This document shows positions 28,371-37,286 of a stretch of 64,000 nucleotides of DNA, piece after piece. The notes below the pieces were generated by a model. That model was not told the DNA's origin. It did no database searches and worked only from the letters and a program-made list of their open reading frames with translations. A program made the position numbers and the translations under genes. Source of the stretch: Arcobacter sp. CECT 8986 (lineage in GTDB: Bacteria > Campylobacterota > Campylobacteria > Campylobacterales > Arcobacteraceae); the NCBI RefSeq assembly GCF_004116725.1, contig NZ_PDKG01000009.1:34024-98023 (forward strand). Direction: 5' to 3'. Position 1 is the stretch's first letter, and every line of letters starts with the position of its first letter.

Positions 28371-29189
28371 TTACTCCTTCGTAATTATCGTCAACCCACG
28401 TCTTATATTTATTAATGTGTATAGGTCGTCTATTTTTATATATTTTGTATTAACTGGCACATCAAGACTTAACTTGTTATGCAACTTGTCTTGTTTTACA
28501 ATATCAAGAATATTTAAATCCTTATCATAAAAAACTACTTTAGGAAACCAGCTATTTAATACTTTTGAAAGAATTATTAATTTACTGATATTTTCATTTA
28601 ACTTAATCAAATAAGGTTTAAGTGGTTTTGTCAAATACTTTTTCTCATTTGCTGTCATTAAAATAGAATTATTCAGTTTTGAAAATGTCGTATCAATACT
28701 GTACTCCCATCTATCTTCTCCCTCTCTATTTATATTAGCAACTCTACAATTTTGCTTATATAGTTCATTTGCTAAAATGAGAGGGTCGATGGCGGCTTCA
28801 GTTTTGAGTTTAATTTCCCAGTTTAGATTTTGAGTGTCATATTTAAGTGTTTGTGTGAAGTAGTAGTAAAAACCTAAAGATTTTAAAGTATCTTTTAATA
28901 TCTTTAGAGATTTTGTTGGTGCGCTATTTGTGTTGAACTTGATATAAATATCTTTTGGCTTATCAAGCTTTAGCTTCAAAAGGCCATTTTCTTGAAGTTT
29001 TTTTATCACTTTTATATAATCAATACTATTTCCAATAAAATAGTCATTTTCATTTTTGAATATATAATTTATAAGGTTTTTATGCTTTAGATACTCAAAT
29101 TTACCTATAAGATTTTCTATCTTATCATCTAAAGTATTAGCATAAAGAGTTAGTGTAAATAAACTTAAGAGAAATATTTTTTTTATCAT
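28371..29189 (-). CDS. Conserved periplasmic protein (Cj0151c-like position)
   Basis: About 272 residues from the ATG at 29189; the frame could begin at a TTG two codons earlier. A signal peptide (KKIFLLSLFTLTLYA) is present. The mature part is Lys/Leu/Asn-rich, with no enzyme motif that I recognise. Its position between the rRNA methylase and the aminotransferase is the same as that of the putative periplasmic protein in the Campylobacter block. The function is unknown; a cell-envelope role is plausible from the export signal. Confidence 0.72.
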   Translation of the reverse strand: MIKKIFLLSLFTLTLYANTLDDKIENLIGKFEYLKHKNLINYIFKNENDYFIGNSIDYIKVIKKLQENGLLKLKLDKPKDIYIKFNTNSAPTKSLKILKDTLKSLGFYYYFTQTLKYDTQNLNWEIKLKTEAAIDPLILANELYKQNCRVANINREGEDRWEYSIDTTFSKLNNSILMTANEKKYLTKPLKPYLIKLNENISKLIILSKVLNSWFPKVVFYDKDLNILDIVKQDKLHNKLSLDVPVNTKYIKIDDLYTLINIRRGLTIITKE

Positions 29190-29203
29190 AGTCAACTTCT
29201 ATT

Positions 29204-29893
29204 TTATTTTTTTAAATTGTATATTAGTATTCCTGCTGCAACTGAAACATTTAATGAATCAAATTCATGTTGCATTCCAATTGATACTTTCAAGTCAAGT
29301 TTTTTTATCACTTTTTTTGAAAGACCTTCTCCTTCACTTCCTAGGAAAAGAGCAACTTTATCAGTACTATCAATTTTACCATATTTTTTCAAATCAGTTC
29401 CATCCATAGTTGCACCAATTAGTGCAAAATCTGATTGTTTTAGCTCATTTGCTAAATCAACGCTATTTGGATATAAACCAAAAGGTAAATCAAGCATCGC
29501 TCCCGCACTTGTTCTTATTAAGCCTGAGTTATTTAAAGACTTAACATTTGAAGCAATAATTGCATCAACTCCCAAAGAGTAAGCAGATCTAGCAATTGCT
29601 CCAATATTACCAACATCAGTTAGTCCATCAAGAACCAAGATAAAATTCATATCTTTAATATCTTTTACTGGAGTATATTCAAACTCTTTTAATTTTAGAA
29701 AAAAACCTTGATGATTACCGCCTTGAGCTAGTCCTTGAGCTTTTTTATTATCAAGTTTGATGATTTTTTTTCCAAGTTTTAAGAATTTTGAAAATAATTT
29801 TTGATCTATTTCTTTAGAAAAAAGTACCTCTTCAATTAAGTGAGGATGTTTTTCAAGTACATAAAGTACAATTTGTTTTCCGTAAATTATCAT
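29204..29893 (-). CDS. rlmB: 23S rRNA 2'-O-methyltransferase (SpoU/TrmH family, RlmB-like)
   Basis: A 229-residue SPOUT methyltransferase. Motif 1 is LDGLTDVGNIGAIARSAY, motif 2 is VALFLGSEGEGLS, and motif 3 is SIGMQHEFDSLNVSVAAGIL, together forming the trefoil-knot SAM site. A short N-terminal substrate-binding domain (about 1-75) begins with IYGKQIVLYVLEKHP, as in RlmB. The start is taken at the ATG at 29893; a TTG two codons upstream is possible. It sits in the conserved hom-to-rpmE block. Confidence 0.88.
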   Translation of the reverse strand: MIIYGKQIVLYVLEKHPHLIEEVLFSKEIDQKLFSKFLKLGKKIIKLDNKKAQGLAQGGNHQGFFLKLKEFEYTPVKDIKDMNFILVLDGLTDVGNIGAIARSAYSLGVDAIIASNVKSLNNSGLIRTSAGAMLDLPFGLYPNSVDLANELKQSDFALIGATMDGTDLKKYGKIDSTDKVALFLGSEGEGLSKKVIKKLDLKVSIGMQHEFDSLNVSVAAGILIYNLKK

Positions 29894-29998
29894 AGGCAAG
29901 ATTTTAGCTAAAAGTAGTTAATAAACCTCTTTAGAAAGCTATTGATTAATTCATCTATTTGTTATATAATGAATTGACATTATTTAAAAGGCAAAAAA

Positions 29999-31978
29999 TT
30001 GGAAAATGAAGCGCAGAACTACATCAAAGTAATTAATACAAATGAAGCGAGTTTAAATGATGAAATAATTGATAATTTAAACTTTGAATCTACACCTGCA
30101 AAGTTGGTTTTAGGGTTTGTTTCTCCTCATATTGATTTTAAATCAATTGCAGCTAAATTAAAATCAAAACTAGATGCATCAACAAAAGTTGTGCTAACAA
30201 CAACAGCAGGAGAGTTATGTACATTTAATCTTAATAAAAAAAGAGATAAGTTATATAATGACGCCACATCTACATGGGATACAATAGTATTACAAAGTTT
30301 TAGTTCTGAAGTGATTGATGATATTTCAGTTAATACAGTTGAACTATTTAGTCAAAATATTACAGAGCAGACAATTTCACACCATGAAAGAATTTCAAAG
30401 ATAACAAATGAGATAAAAAATATCAATATTCCATTTAAAATAAATCATGAAAATACATTTGCATTGACATTTATAGATGGACTTTCAAATAGTGAAAGTT
30501 TCTTTACAGAATCAGTTTACAAAAGTGGCAAATTACCTTGTCTTTTAATAGGTGGTTCAGCTGGAGGAAAACTTGATTTTCAAAATACTTATATTTTTGA
30601 TAATGAAAATGTGGTAAGACATAAAGCTGTAATAATTTTAGTAAAATTAAAACCTCAAATAAAATTTGGTGTATTCAAATCACAAAGTTGTGAAGATGCA
30701 AAGATGTCATTTTTAGTTGCTCAATCAAACCTTTTAAATAGAACTGTAACTAGTGTATTAAGTACAAAAACAAATGAAATAGTAAATATTGTAGATGCCT
30801 TGTGCCAAAGATTTTCTTGCCAAAAAGAGCAATTGCCTGAACTTTTAAAAGAGTATACTTTTGCTATTAAAGTAGATGGTGAGAACTATATTCGGTCAGT
30901 TGCAAATGTAGATATTGAAAATAATAAAATATCATTTTTTTGTGATGTAGCTTTCGGTGATGTACTTCATCTTGTAAAAACAAAAGAGTTTACTCAAATA
31001 ACAGAAAATGATTATAGAAAGTTTGCTTCAACTAAAAAACATCAGCCAATTGCAGCTATATTTAATGATTGTATTTTAAGAAGATTATTAAACCAAGACA
31101 AACTTGATTCATTAAGAACTTTTAATGATATTCCAGTTGCTGGATGCTCAACTTTTGGTGAGTTATTAGGATTAAATATCAATCAAACTTTGACAGCACT
31201 GTTCTTTTATAAAGTTGAAGAAAACGAAGAGTTTTATGATGACTATCAAAATAATTTTGTTGATAGATATGCTTCTTATAAAGTTTATTATAAACAAAGA
31301 GAAATACATCAATATCAACTACTTTCAAGAGTAAGAACAACACTATTAAATAATCTTAAAGATGCTTTCCCTTTGATTTTAGATATGGTAAATATTATAA
31401 ACTCAGTTTATAAAAATACAAAAGAGGGAAATGAAATAATTCAAAATGTAATCACAAAATTTGAGTCATTTTCAAAAGATATTATGAATAATGTTGAAGC
31501 AAATGACAAACTTGTAGAGGATATGAAAGCATTAACTAAAAATGCAGATGATATTAAAAAAGTAATGTCTTCAATTTCTGAAATTGCTATTCAAACAAAT
31601 CTTTTAGCATTAAATGCTGCGATTGAAGCATCAAGAGCAGGGCAATATGGTAATGGATTTAAAGTTGTTGCAGATGAAGTAAAAAAACTTGCTAAAAAAA
31701 CACAAACAAGTTTAGTTCAAAGTAATAAATCAGTTGATGTTGCAAATGTAGGAATAAGTGAAATCTCAAAAACAATTGATGTTACAAGTGAAAAACTACA
31801 AGTTGTATCTTCTGATGTAACTCATATAAATGAATCTTTTTCTACTATTCATAACAACTCAAATGAAACAAATGCTTTAATTGCAGAAAAAATGAATCAA
31901 TTTGAAAGATTAGTTGATAGTATAAATACAATTGACCAAATACAAAAAAATCTAGAAAAATTAGAAGAGAATGTATAA
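29999..31978 (+). CDS. Cytoplasmic FIST-domain chemoreceptor
   Basis: A 659-residue protein starting at TTG 29999, 7 nt after AAAAGG. Residues about 1-400 carry FIST_N and FIST_C sensor domains ([60 protein letters not shown]). A linker follows, then a methyl-accepting signalling domain (about 470-659) with the conserved tip [20 protein letters not shown] and [16 protein letters not shown]. There is no transmembrane segment, so it signals to CheA from the cytoplasm. FIST domains are proposed to sense small ligands such as amino acids. It interrupts a block that is contiguous in Campylobacter. Confidence 0.9.
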   Translation: MENEAQNYIKVINTNEASLNDEIIDNLNFESTPAKLVLGFVSPHIDFKSIAAKLKSKLDASTKVVLTTTAGELCTFNLNKKRDKLYNDATSTWDTIVLQSFSSEVIDDISVNTVELFSQNITEQTISHHERISKITNEIKNINIPFKINHENTFALTFIDGLSNSESFFTESVYKSGKLPCLLIGGSAGGKLDFQNTYIFDNENVVRHKAVIILVKLKPQIKFGVFKSQSCEDAKMSFLVAQSNLLNRTVTSVLSTKTNEIVNIVDALCQRFSCQKEQLPELLKEYTFAIKVDGENYIRSVANVDIENNKISFFCDVAFGDVLHLVKTKEFTQITENDYRKFASTKKHQPIAAIFNDCILRRLLNQDKLDSLRTFNDIPVAGCSTFGELLGLNINQTLTALFFYKVEENEEFYDDYQNNFVDRYASYKVYYKQREIHQYQLLSRVRTTLLNNLKDAFPLILDMVNIINSVYKNTKEGNEIIQNVITKFESFSKDIMNNVEANDKLVEDMKALTKNADDIKKVMSSISEIAIQTNLLALNAAIEASRAGQYGNGFKVVADEVKKLAKKTQTSLVQSNKSVDVANVGISEISKTIDVTSEKLQVVSSDVTHINESFSTIHNNSNETNALIAEKMNQFERLVDSINTIDQIQKNLEKLEENV

Positions 31979-32002
31979 TAAACCTATTATTATACATTAT
32001 CC

Positions 32003-32035
32003 AAAAGAGAATATTATCTTAATATATTCTCTTTT
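32003..32035. terminator. Bidirectional terminator between FIST receptor and poxB
   Basis: AAAAGAGAATAT pairs with ATATTCTCTTTT, a 12-bp stem with a 9-nt loop between convergent genes. It overlaps the last codons of poxB. Confidence 0.85.
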
Positions 32036-33738
32036 GCTACTTCTATTAATTCATCACCTTTACCATTTATAATAGCTCTTATCATATATATTCCAAATCC
32101 TCTTGCACTATCAAAGTTGATTTTTGGAGGCATTGTTAACTCTTGTTTTGCTGTTGTCACATCTAATAAGGCTGCGCCGTCATATTGTAAAAACTCTTTT
32201 ATCGTATTTTCTAATTCTTCTGGTTTTTCAACTCTAAAACTTTTTACTCCAGCTGCTTTTGCAATGGCTGAAAAATCAGGATTTTCTAACTCTGTGTTAT
32301 CATATAAGTAGCCACCAGCTTTCATTTCAATGGCAACAAATCCCAAAGAACTATTATCATAAATAACAATTTTTGCTTTTATTTTATGCTGAACAAGTGT
32401 TAAAAAATCTCCCATTAGCATAGCAAAACCTCCATCCCCACATAAAGCAATAACTTCTCTATTAGGAGAACTTACTTTTGCGCCAATTGCTTGTGGAAGA
32501 GCACTTGCCATTGAACCATGGTTAAAAGAGCCTATAAGTTTTCTTTTTCCATTCATATTTATATATCTTGCGGCCCAAACCGTAGGAGTACCCACATCAC
32601 AAGTAAATATTGCATCTTCACTTGCATGTTTATTTATAAGTTTTGTTAAGTATTGAGGATGAATTAATCCACTTTTACTATTTCCACTTGCTAATTTATC
32701 AAAATTTTCAACTGTCTTTCTATAATGTTTTAATGCACTTTTTAAAAATGAATTATTTTCTTTTCTGTGAATTCTTGGTATTAACATTTCCAAACTTGAT
32801 TTTATATCTCCAACCATTCCTAAATCAAGTTGGGTATGTCGTCCTAGGGATTCTGGGTTTAAATCGATTTGAACTATTTTTGCATTTTCAGGATAGAAAG
32901 CTTTATATGGAAACCTAGAACCTAAAACAAGTACTACATCAGAATTTTCCATAGCATAATATCCTGATTCATACCCTATAAGTCCTGTCATTCCAACACT
33001 ATTTGGATTATTACCTTCTATATATTCTTTTCCTCCAAGAGCATGAACAATAGGTGCATTTAAAAGTTGAGCTAATTTAACTACTTCGTCATGGGAATCA
33101 ATACATCCTGCTCCACACATAAAAGTTACTTTTTCATTTTCATTTAAAATTTTTGCAAGCTCGATTATATCTCTTTCATCTGGCAATACTTTTGGTAAAC
33201 GAGGTTCATTCCATAATAATTTTGAATTATCTGGCATTGGTGAGAGCATTGTATCACCTGGAATAACAATTACACTTACACCATTTTTTAAAATAGCTTG
33301 TCTAATTGCAGTTTCCAAAATATTTGGCATTTGTTCAGGGTTTGTAATTAATTCACAAAAAACACTACACTCTTTAAATAACTCTTCTGGATGTGTTTCT
33401 TGAAAATAACCACTTCCTATTTCACTTGAAGGAATGTGAGATGCGATTGCTAGAACTGGGACACCTTTTCTTTGGCAATCATAAAGACCATTTATAAGAT
33501 GTAGATTTCCAGGACCAGAAGAACCTGCACAAACTGCAATCTTACCACTAACTTTTGCATCAGCACCTGCTGCAAAAGCTGCTGTTTCTTCATGTCTTGT
33601 TCCTATCCACTCAATTTCTCCTAATTTTTTTAAACTATCACTTAATCCATTTAAAGAATCACCTGTGATTCCCCATATTCTTTTAATTCCAACTTCTTTT
33701 AAAAGTTTTGCGAAATACATTGCAATACTGTCATTCAT
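32014..33738 (-). CDS. poxB: Pyruvate dehydrogenase (quinone) / pyruvate oxidase
   Basis: A 574-residue thiamine-diphosphate enzyme, close in length to E. coli PoxB (572). Evidence includes the catalytic Glu region TRHEETAAFAAGADA, then SSGPGNLHLINGLYD, the PoxB-specific SHIPSSEIGSGYFQETHPEE and the ThDP motif CGDGGFAMLMGDFLTL...IYDNSSLGF. PoxB oxidises pyruvate to acetate and CO2 and passes electrons to quinone at the membrane. It fits with the lactate genes at the start of the window, which would supply pyruvate. Related acetolactate synthases differ in the ETHPEE region, so PoxB is favoured. Confidence 0.9.
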   Translation of the reverse strand: MNDSIAMYFAKLLKEVGIKRIWGITGDSLNGLSDSLKKLGEIEWIGTRHEETAAFAAGADAKVSGKIAVCAGSSGPGNLHLINGLYDCQRKGVPVLAIASHIPSSEIGSGYFQETHPEELFKECSVFCELITNPEQMPNILETAIRQAILKNGVSVIVIPGDTMLSPMPDNSKLLWNEPRLPKVLPDERDIIELAKILNENEKVTFMCGAGCIDSHDEVVKLAQLLNAPIVHALGGKEYIEGNNPNSVGMTGLIGYESGYYAMENSDVVLVLGSRFPYKAFYPENAKIVQIDLNPESLGRHTQLDLGMVGDIKSSLEMLIPRIHRKENNSFLKSALKHYRKTVENFDKLASGNSKSGLIHPQYLTKLINKHASEDAIFTCDVGTPTVWAARYINMNGKRKLIGSFNHGSMASALPQAIGAKVSSPNREVIALCGDGGFAMLMGDFLTLVQHKIKAKIVIYDNSSLGFVAIEMKAGGYLYDNTELENPDFSAIAKAAGVKSFRVEKPEELENTIKEFLQYDGAALLDVTTAKQELTMPPKINFDSARGFGIYMIRAIINGKGDELIEVAKENILR

Positions 33739-33894
33739 AAAAAATCCTTTATAATTGTTATTGACATATGCTCATTATAATCTTTTTATTTTTATTTTTT
33801 ATTAACTCAGTGTTGTAATTTTAGAATTTATTAAACTATATACTAAGAATATATGAAATATCAAAGAGAATAAATATAGCTAGTAGTAAAATGG

Positions 33895-33927
33895 AATCAA
33901 TTTGAAAAATTAGAAGAGAATATATAG
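33895..33927 (+). pseudogene. Remnant of a chemoreceptor C-terminus
   Basis: In this 212-nt intergenic stretch (33739-33950), the frame from 33895 reads NQFEKLEENI-stop. The FIST receptor at 29999 ends with NQFER...EKLEENV-stop. An 18-nt identical stretch links 33904-33921 with 31955-31972, and AATCAATTTGAAA recurs just before it. This looks like the scar of a second copy whose body and 18 codons of tail have been deleted. The rest of the gap shows only AT-rich sequence and the poxB promoter region. Confidence 0.6.
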
Positions 33928-33950
33928 AGTATGGCTATTTAGCTATGCTT

Positions 33951-34757
33951 TTATAAAAGTTCTTGATAGATATCTTTTGTTTTTCTTCCTGTAAGTTTAG
34001 AAAGAAGTTTTGCTTTTACTTTAGGAGCTAAATCTAAATCTTGAATATCTGATATATTAAGTGCTTCTCCTTGAGAAATAACAGGCTCTATTAAAATAAC
34101 CCATTCACCTTTAATATTCATATTTTTAAAGTTTTCAAATATATTTTTTGCACTATCTTTAAAAGATTCTTGATGGAGTTTTGTCAATTCTTTTACTATA
34201 AATATAGTTCTATTCTCATCAATTTTTGTAACCTCTTCAAGTAGTTTTAGTAACCGGTGTGGTGACTCATAAAGGATACCTAATTTATCACTTTCCATTA
34301 TTGACTTTAGTTTGTTTGTTCTATCACTACCTTTGTGTGGTAAAAAGCCATGAAAAGTAAAAGTATTATAAATAAATCCACTCATTGCATAAGCAGTTAA
34401 AACAGCATTTGCTCCAGGAATTACATTATATTTGATATTGTTTTTTATACAAAAATCAACAAGTGTAGCACCAGGGTCACTTACACAAGGCATACCTGCA
34501 TCACTTACATAAACTACATTTTTTTCAAATAGTTTTACATCAAGTGTTTTTAGTATTTGGTTTTCATTATGTGAGTGGTAAGATTTGTACTCTTTATTTT
34601 CAAAATTTATATTGTGTTTTTGGCTAAAAAGCCCAAGAAGTTTTTTTGTTACTCTAGTATCTTCACAAAAAATTAGTTCCGCCTCCTCTAAGGCTTTTAG
34701 TGCTCTTAAAGATACATCTTCAAGATTTCCTATTGGAGTTGGAACTAAAGTTAACAA
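33951..34757 (-). CDS. rsmI: 16S rRNA (cytidine1402-2'-O)-methyltransferase
   Basis: A 268-residue member of the tetrapyrrole-methylase fold. LTLVPTPIGNLEDVSLRALKAL, FCEDTRVTKKLL, VYVSDAGMPCVSDPGA and LYESPHRLLKLLEEV are diagnostic for RsmI. It methylates C1402 of 16S rRNA in the decoding site. It is next to rpmE, as in Campylobacter (Cj0154c-Cj0155c), separated by 10 nt. Confidence 0.95.
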   Translation of the reverse strand: MLTLVPTPIGNLEDVSLRALKALEEAELIFCEDTRVTKKLLGLFSQKHNINFENKEYKSYHSHNENQILKTLDVKLFEKNVVYVSDAGMPCVSDPGATLVDFCIKNNIKYNVIPGANAVLTAYAMSGFIYNTFTFHGFLPHKGSDRTNKLKSIMESDKLGILYESPHRLLKLLEEVTKIDENRTIFIVKELTKLHQESFKDSAKNIFENFKNMNIKGEWVILIEPVISQGEALNISDIQDLDLAPKVKAKLLSKLTGRKTKDIYQELL

Positions 34758-34767
34758 GACAGCAGTC

Positions 34768-34971
34768 TTATTTGTTTAAGTTATATTTAGCTTTGAATTT
34801 CTCTACTCTACCAGCAGCATCAACGATTTTTTGCTCTCCAGTAAAGAATGGGTGACAAGCTGAACAAATATCAACTCTTAATGCTTCTACATTTGATTTT
34901 GTTTCAAATGAATTTCCACAAGCACAAGTAACTGTACAAGTTTTGTAATCTGGGTGAATGTCTTTTTTCAC
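34768..34971 (-). CDS. rpmE: 50S ribosomal protein L31
   Basis: 67 residues when started at the GTG at 34971 ([10 protein letters not shown]), which is preceded by AAGGAAAACAAA and matches the normal L31 N-terminus. The ATG at 35004 would add 11 atypical residues. The zinc-binding form is indicated by TCTVTCACG and [11 protein letters not shown] (CxC...CxxC). It is co-directional with rsmI. Confidence 0.95.
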   Translation of the reverse strand: MKKDIHPDYKTCTVTCACGNSFETKSNVEALRVDICSACHPFFTGEQKIVDAAGRVEKFKAKYNLNK

Positions 34972-35059
34972 TTTGTTTTCCTTAAGATTTCTAATGTTTA
35001 ACAAAAGGTCAAGTCTTTTGTTGCCCTTTATTAAACTCTTTTAAAGTGATGGATTATAT

Positions 35060-35932
35060 CTAAAAAAACTTAATAATCTCTGAATTTAAGTTCTGTATAA
35101 TATTTGAAGTTTTATTTTCCAAAAATTGAGAATTATTGAATGTATTTTGCCTTTTTGCAAGTTTTGCAGTATTTATAGATATTTTCTCTTCTAACTGCTC
35201 TTTTGATATCTTTCCATCAAGATATTCTAATGTTTCAATAATTCCAATAGAACTCATACAATTTGGTAATCTTGTATATTTTTTTTCTAAAAATATAACT
35301 TCATCAATAACCCCATCTTTTATCATCTGTTTTGTACGAAGAGATATTCTTTTTCTTAGTTCATCTCTTGGCCAAGTTATCTCAAAAATTTTCAAATCTT
35401 TTGCAATTGGTTCTTTTTTATTTTCACTAAAAAACTCGCTTGGAGTTTTGCCTGTTTGTTTATAAATAGCATAAGCTTTTTCTATTCTGTATGAGTCATT
35501 TGAGGCAATTTTTTCCATATACTCTTTATCAAGATTATATAAAAACTCATATGCTTCTTCTTTTGATATGTCAAGTTTTTGTTTTGTATCTACACCAAGA
35601 GAAATACCTTCGACTAAAGCTTTTAAATAAAACCCAGTTCCCCCTACAATAATCAAATTTTTATTATTTGATGATGCAAAATCTTTGGCTTTTTTATAAC
35701 AATCAATAAACTGAATTACATCAAAGTTTTCGTTTGGATATACTTCATCTATCCCAAAATGAATAATATCTCCTCTTTCTTTTACAGTTGGCTTTGCAGA
35801 AGCAATATCTATTTGTTTATAAACAGAAAGTGAATCCAATGATAGAATAATAGAATTCGTTTTATGTGCAATATCTAATGCTAATGCAGTTTTTCCTGAA
35901 GCGGTTGAACCTATTATTGCTATTTGTTTCAT
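35060..35932 (-). CDS. miaA: tRNA dimethylallyltransferase
   Basis: A 290-residue MiaA. The P-loop is GSTASGKTALALDIA at the N-terminus. The substrate motifs are LSLDSLSVYKQIDIASAKPT, FDEVYPNENFDV-like segments, and IVGGTGFYLKALVEG. The tRNA-contacting WPRDELRKRI and QNTFNNSQF, replacing the usual RQ.TWFR, are slightly divergent. It modifies A37 of tRNAs reading UNN codons. Its first codons overlap the end of the small lipoprotein gene by 4 nt. Confidence 0.93.
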   Translation of the reverse strand: MKQIAIIGSTASGKTALALDIAHKTNSIILSLDSLSVYKQIDIASAKPTVKERGDIIHFGIDEVYPNENFDVIQFIDCYKKAKDFASSNNKNLIIVGGTGFYLKALVEGISLGVDTKQKLDISKEEAYEFLYNLDKEYMEKIASNDSYRIEKAYAIYKQTGKTPSEFFSENKKEPIAKDLKIFEITWPRDELRKRISLRTKQMIKDGVIDEVIFLEKKYTRLPNCMSSIGIIETLEYLDGKISKEQLEEKISINTAKLAKRQNTFNNSQFLENKTSNIIQNLNSEIIKFF

Positions 35933-36129
35933 TTTTTTGCATCTTCTTTTAATTTTTGTATTTCATTTTCTAGGTTTTCTATTTTTACATCTTTTTTGTG
36001 AAGTTCATCTAGTAATTGTGAAATTTGTTGGTTGTTTGACTTGTCAATACTCTCTTGATTTAAGCTTGTTGAACAAGCATTGAAAGTAATGGCAATAAGT
36101 ATAATTAATAATATTTTTGTATATTTCAT
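35929..36129 (-). CDS. Small coiled-coil lipoprotein
   Basis: A 66-residue product with a hydrophobic N-terminus and a lipobox-like FNAC at residues 16-19, so Cys19 would be the lipidated residue. The rest is a charged coiled coil (LLDELHKKDVKIENLENEIQ). It overlaps miaA by 4 nt and is translationally coupled to it. Function unknown. Confidence 0.6.
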   Translation of the reverse strand: MKYTKILLIILIAITFNACSTSLNQESIDKSNNQQISQLLDELHKKDVKIENLENEIQKLKEDAKK

Positions 36130-36231
36130 CTAAATCCTTTACTTGCGAATTCTATTTAAAAATCAATAAAGAATACTTGAAAAGCCCTTTATATAAATAA
36201 CTTTATATATAACATTGGGTAAAATCCAGCT

Positions 36232-37086
36232 ATGGAAAAATTAAATAAACTTTTAAATGATTTTAGTGAACTAGTAATGTTCAAACACTCTGTATTCTCA
36301 TTACCATTTATTTTTATTGCAATGGTAGTAGGTGCAAAAGGATGGTTTGGGTTCAAGCTTCTTATCTTAGGAGTTTTAGCAGCATTAACTGCAAGAAACT
36401 TTGCAATGGCTGTAAATAGATATTTAGATAGAGATATAGATGCATTAAACCCAAGAACGGTAAACAGACCAAATGTTGATGGAAGAATAAGTCCATCTCA
36501 AATGTTAGCTTTTATTATTGTAAATGCTATTGGTTTTGTTGTTGTTGCATATTTTGTAAATGATTTAGCTTTTAAAATTTCTATACCAATTTTGATAGTA
36601 ATTGGCTCTTATTCATACTTTAAAAGATTTTCTTTTTTAGCTCACTTAATACTTGGAATATCATTAGGACTTGCTCCAATCGCTGGTGTTGTTGCAGTGA
36701 CTGAATCTATTCCTTTATGGACAGTTTTATTAAGTATTGGAGTTATGTTTTGGGTTGCTGGATTTGACTTATTGTATTCTCTTCAAGATATTGATGTAGA
36801 TAAAAAACTAGGACTTCACTCAATCCCAAGTAAATTTGGTGCAAAAAATACTATGAATATCTCTAAAGTATTTCACTTATTGACAGTGATTTTCTGGCTT
36901 TTATTTGTAATACAATCAGAAAGCTCAATATTTGGATATATTGCTGTGGTTGTAAGTGCATTGATGCTTACATATGAGCATTATCTTGTAAATAAAGACT
37001 TTAGAAAAATTGATAGAGCATTTTTTACTGTTAATGGATATTTAGGAATTGTATTTTTTATATTAATAGTAATAGATAATATTTAA
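36232..37086 (+). CDS. mqnP: UbiA-family prenyltransferase, menaquinone pathway (MqnP-like)
   Basis: A 284-residue polytopic membrane prenyltransferase with two aspartate-rich motifs, NRYLDRDIDALNPRT and DLLYSLQDIDVD, that bind Mg-prenyl diphosphate. Campylobacterota make menaquinone by the futalosine route, so this UbiA homologue is more likely MqnP than 4-hydroxybenzoate transferase. That assignment rests on lineage knowledge rather than on a unique motif. It ends about 55 nt before the tRNA-Arg gene. Confidence 0.85.
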   Translation: MEKLNKLLNDFSELVMFKHSVFSLPFIFIAMVVGAKGWFGFKLLILGVLAALTARNFAMAVNRYLDRDIDALNPRTVNRPNVDGRISPSQMLAFIIVNAIGFVVVAYFVNDLAFKISIPILIVIGSYSYFKRFSFLAHLILGISLGLAPIAGVVAVTESIPLWTVLLSIGVMFWVAGFDLLYSLQDIDVDKKLGLHSIPSKFGAKNTMNISKVFHLLTVIFWLLFVIQSESSIFGYIAVVVSALMLTYEHYLVNKDFRKIDRAFFTVNGYLGIVFFILIVIDNI

Positions 37087-37087
37087 T

Positions 37088-37120
37088 AGCAAGTAGAAAA
37101 TTTTAAGTTTTCTTTTGCTA
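37088..37120 (+). terminator. Imperfect terminator after mqnP
   Basis: AGCAA-GTA-GAAAA faces TTTTC-TT-TTGCT around a TTTTAAG loop. This is a broken stem directly after the mqnP stop. Confidence 0.45.
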
Positions 37121-37141
37121 AAATTCGAACCTATCATAAGC

Positions 37142-37218
37142 GCGTCTGTGGCTCAACTGGATAGAGCTCCCGGTTTCGGCCCGGGTGGTTGTGGGTTCGA
37201 ATCCTACCAGGCGTGCCA
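37142..37218 (+). tRNA. tRNA-Arg (anticodon TCG), including encoded CCA
   Basis: A full cloverleaf can be folded by eye: acceptor GCGTCTG with CAGGCGT, D-stem GCTC/GAGC, anticodon stem CCCGG/CCGGG with loop TTTCGGC (anticodon TCG), 5-nt variable loop, T-stem GTGGG/CCTAC with loop TTCGAAT, discriminator G and CCA. Its 3' end is duplicated at 50313-50332, showing use as the integration site of the mobile element that follows; the tRNA stays intact at the left junction. Confidence 0.95.
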
Positions 37219-37221
37219 TTT
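37202..37221 (+). repeat. attL: 20-bp direct repeat in tRNA-Arg 3' end
   Basis: TCCTACCAGGCGTGCCATTT, covering the T-stem 3' strand to just past CCA. It is identical to 50313-50332. Confidence 0.9.
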
Positions 37222-37276
37222 AACTTTAAATCCCTATTTTACAGTATTTCAAGAGTTCAAAATTTTCTCGGTGTCA

Positions 37277-37286
37277 TTTGGGTGCC
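37277..37286 (+). repeat. Integrase-arm-like repeat, left copy
   Basis: TTTGGGTGCC, abutting the integrase stop codon. The same 10-mer occurs at 50196-50205, inside the right end. Placement about 55-125 bp inside each att core suggests integrase arm-binding sites. Confidence 0.5.

Noticed and set aside
36232..37086. UbiA 4-hydroxybenzoate polyprenyltransferase
   Set aside because: The lineage uses menaquinone via futalosine; the same fold is explained by MqnP.
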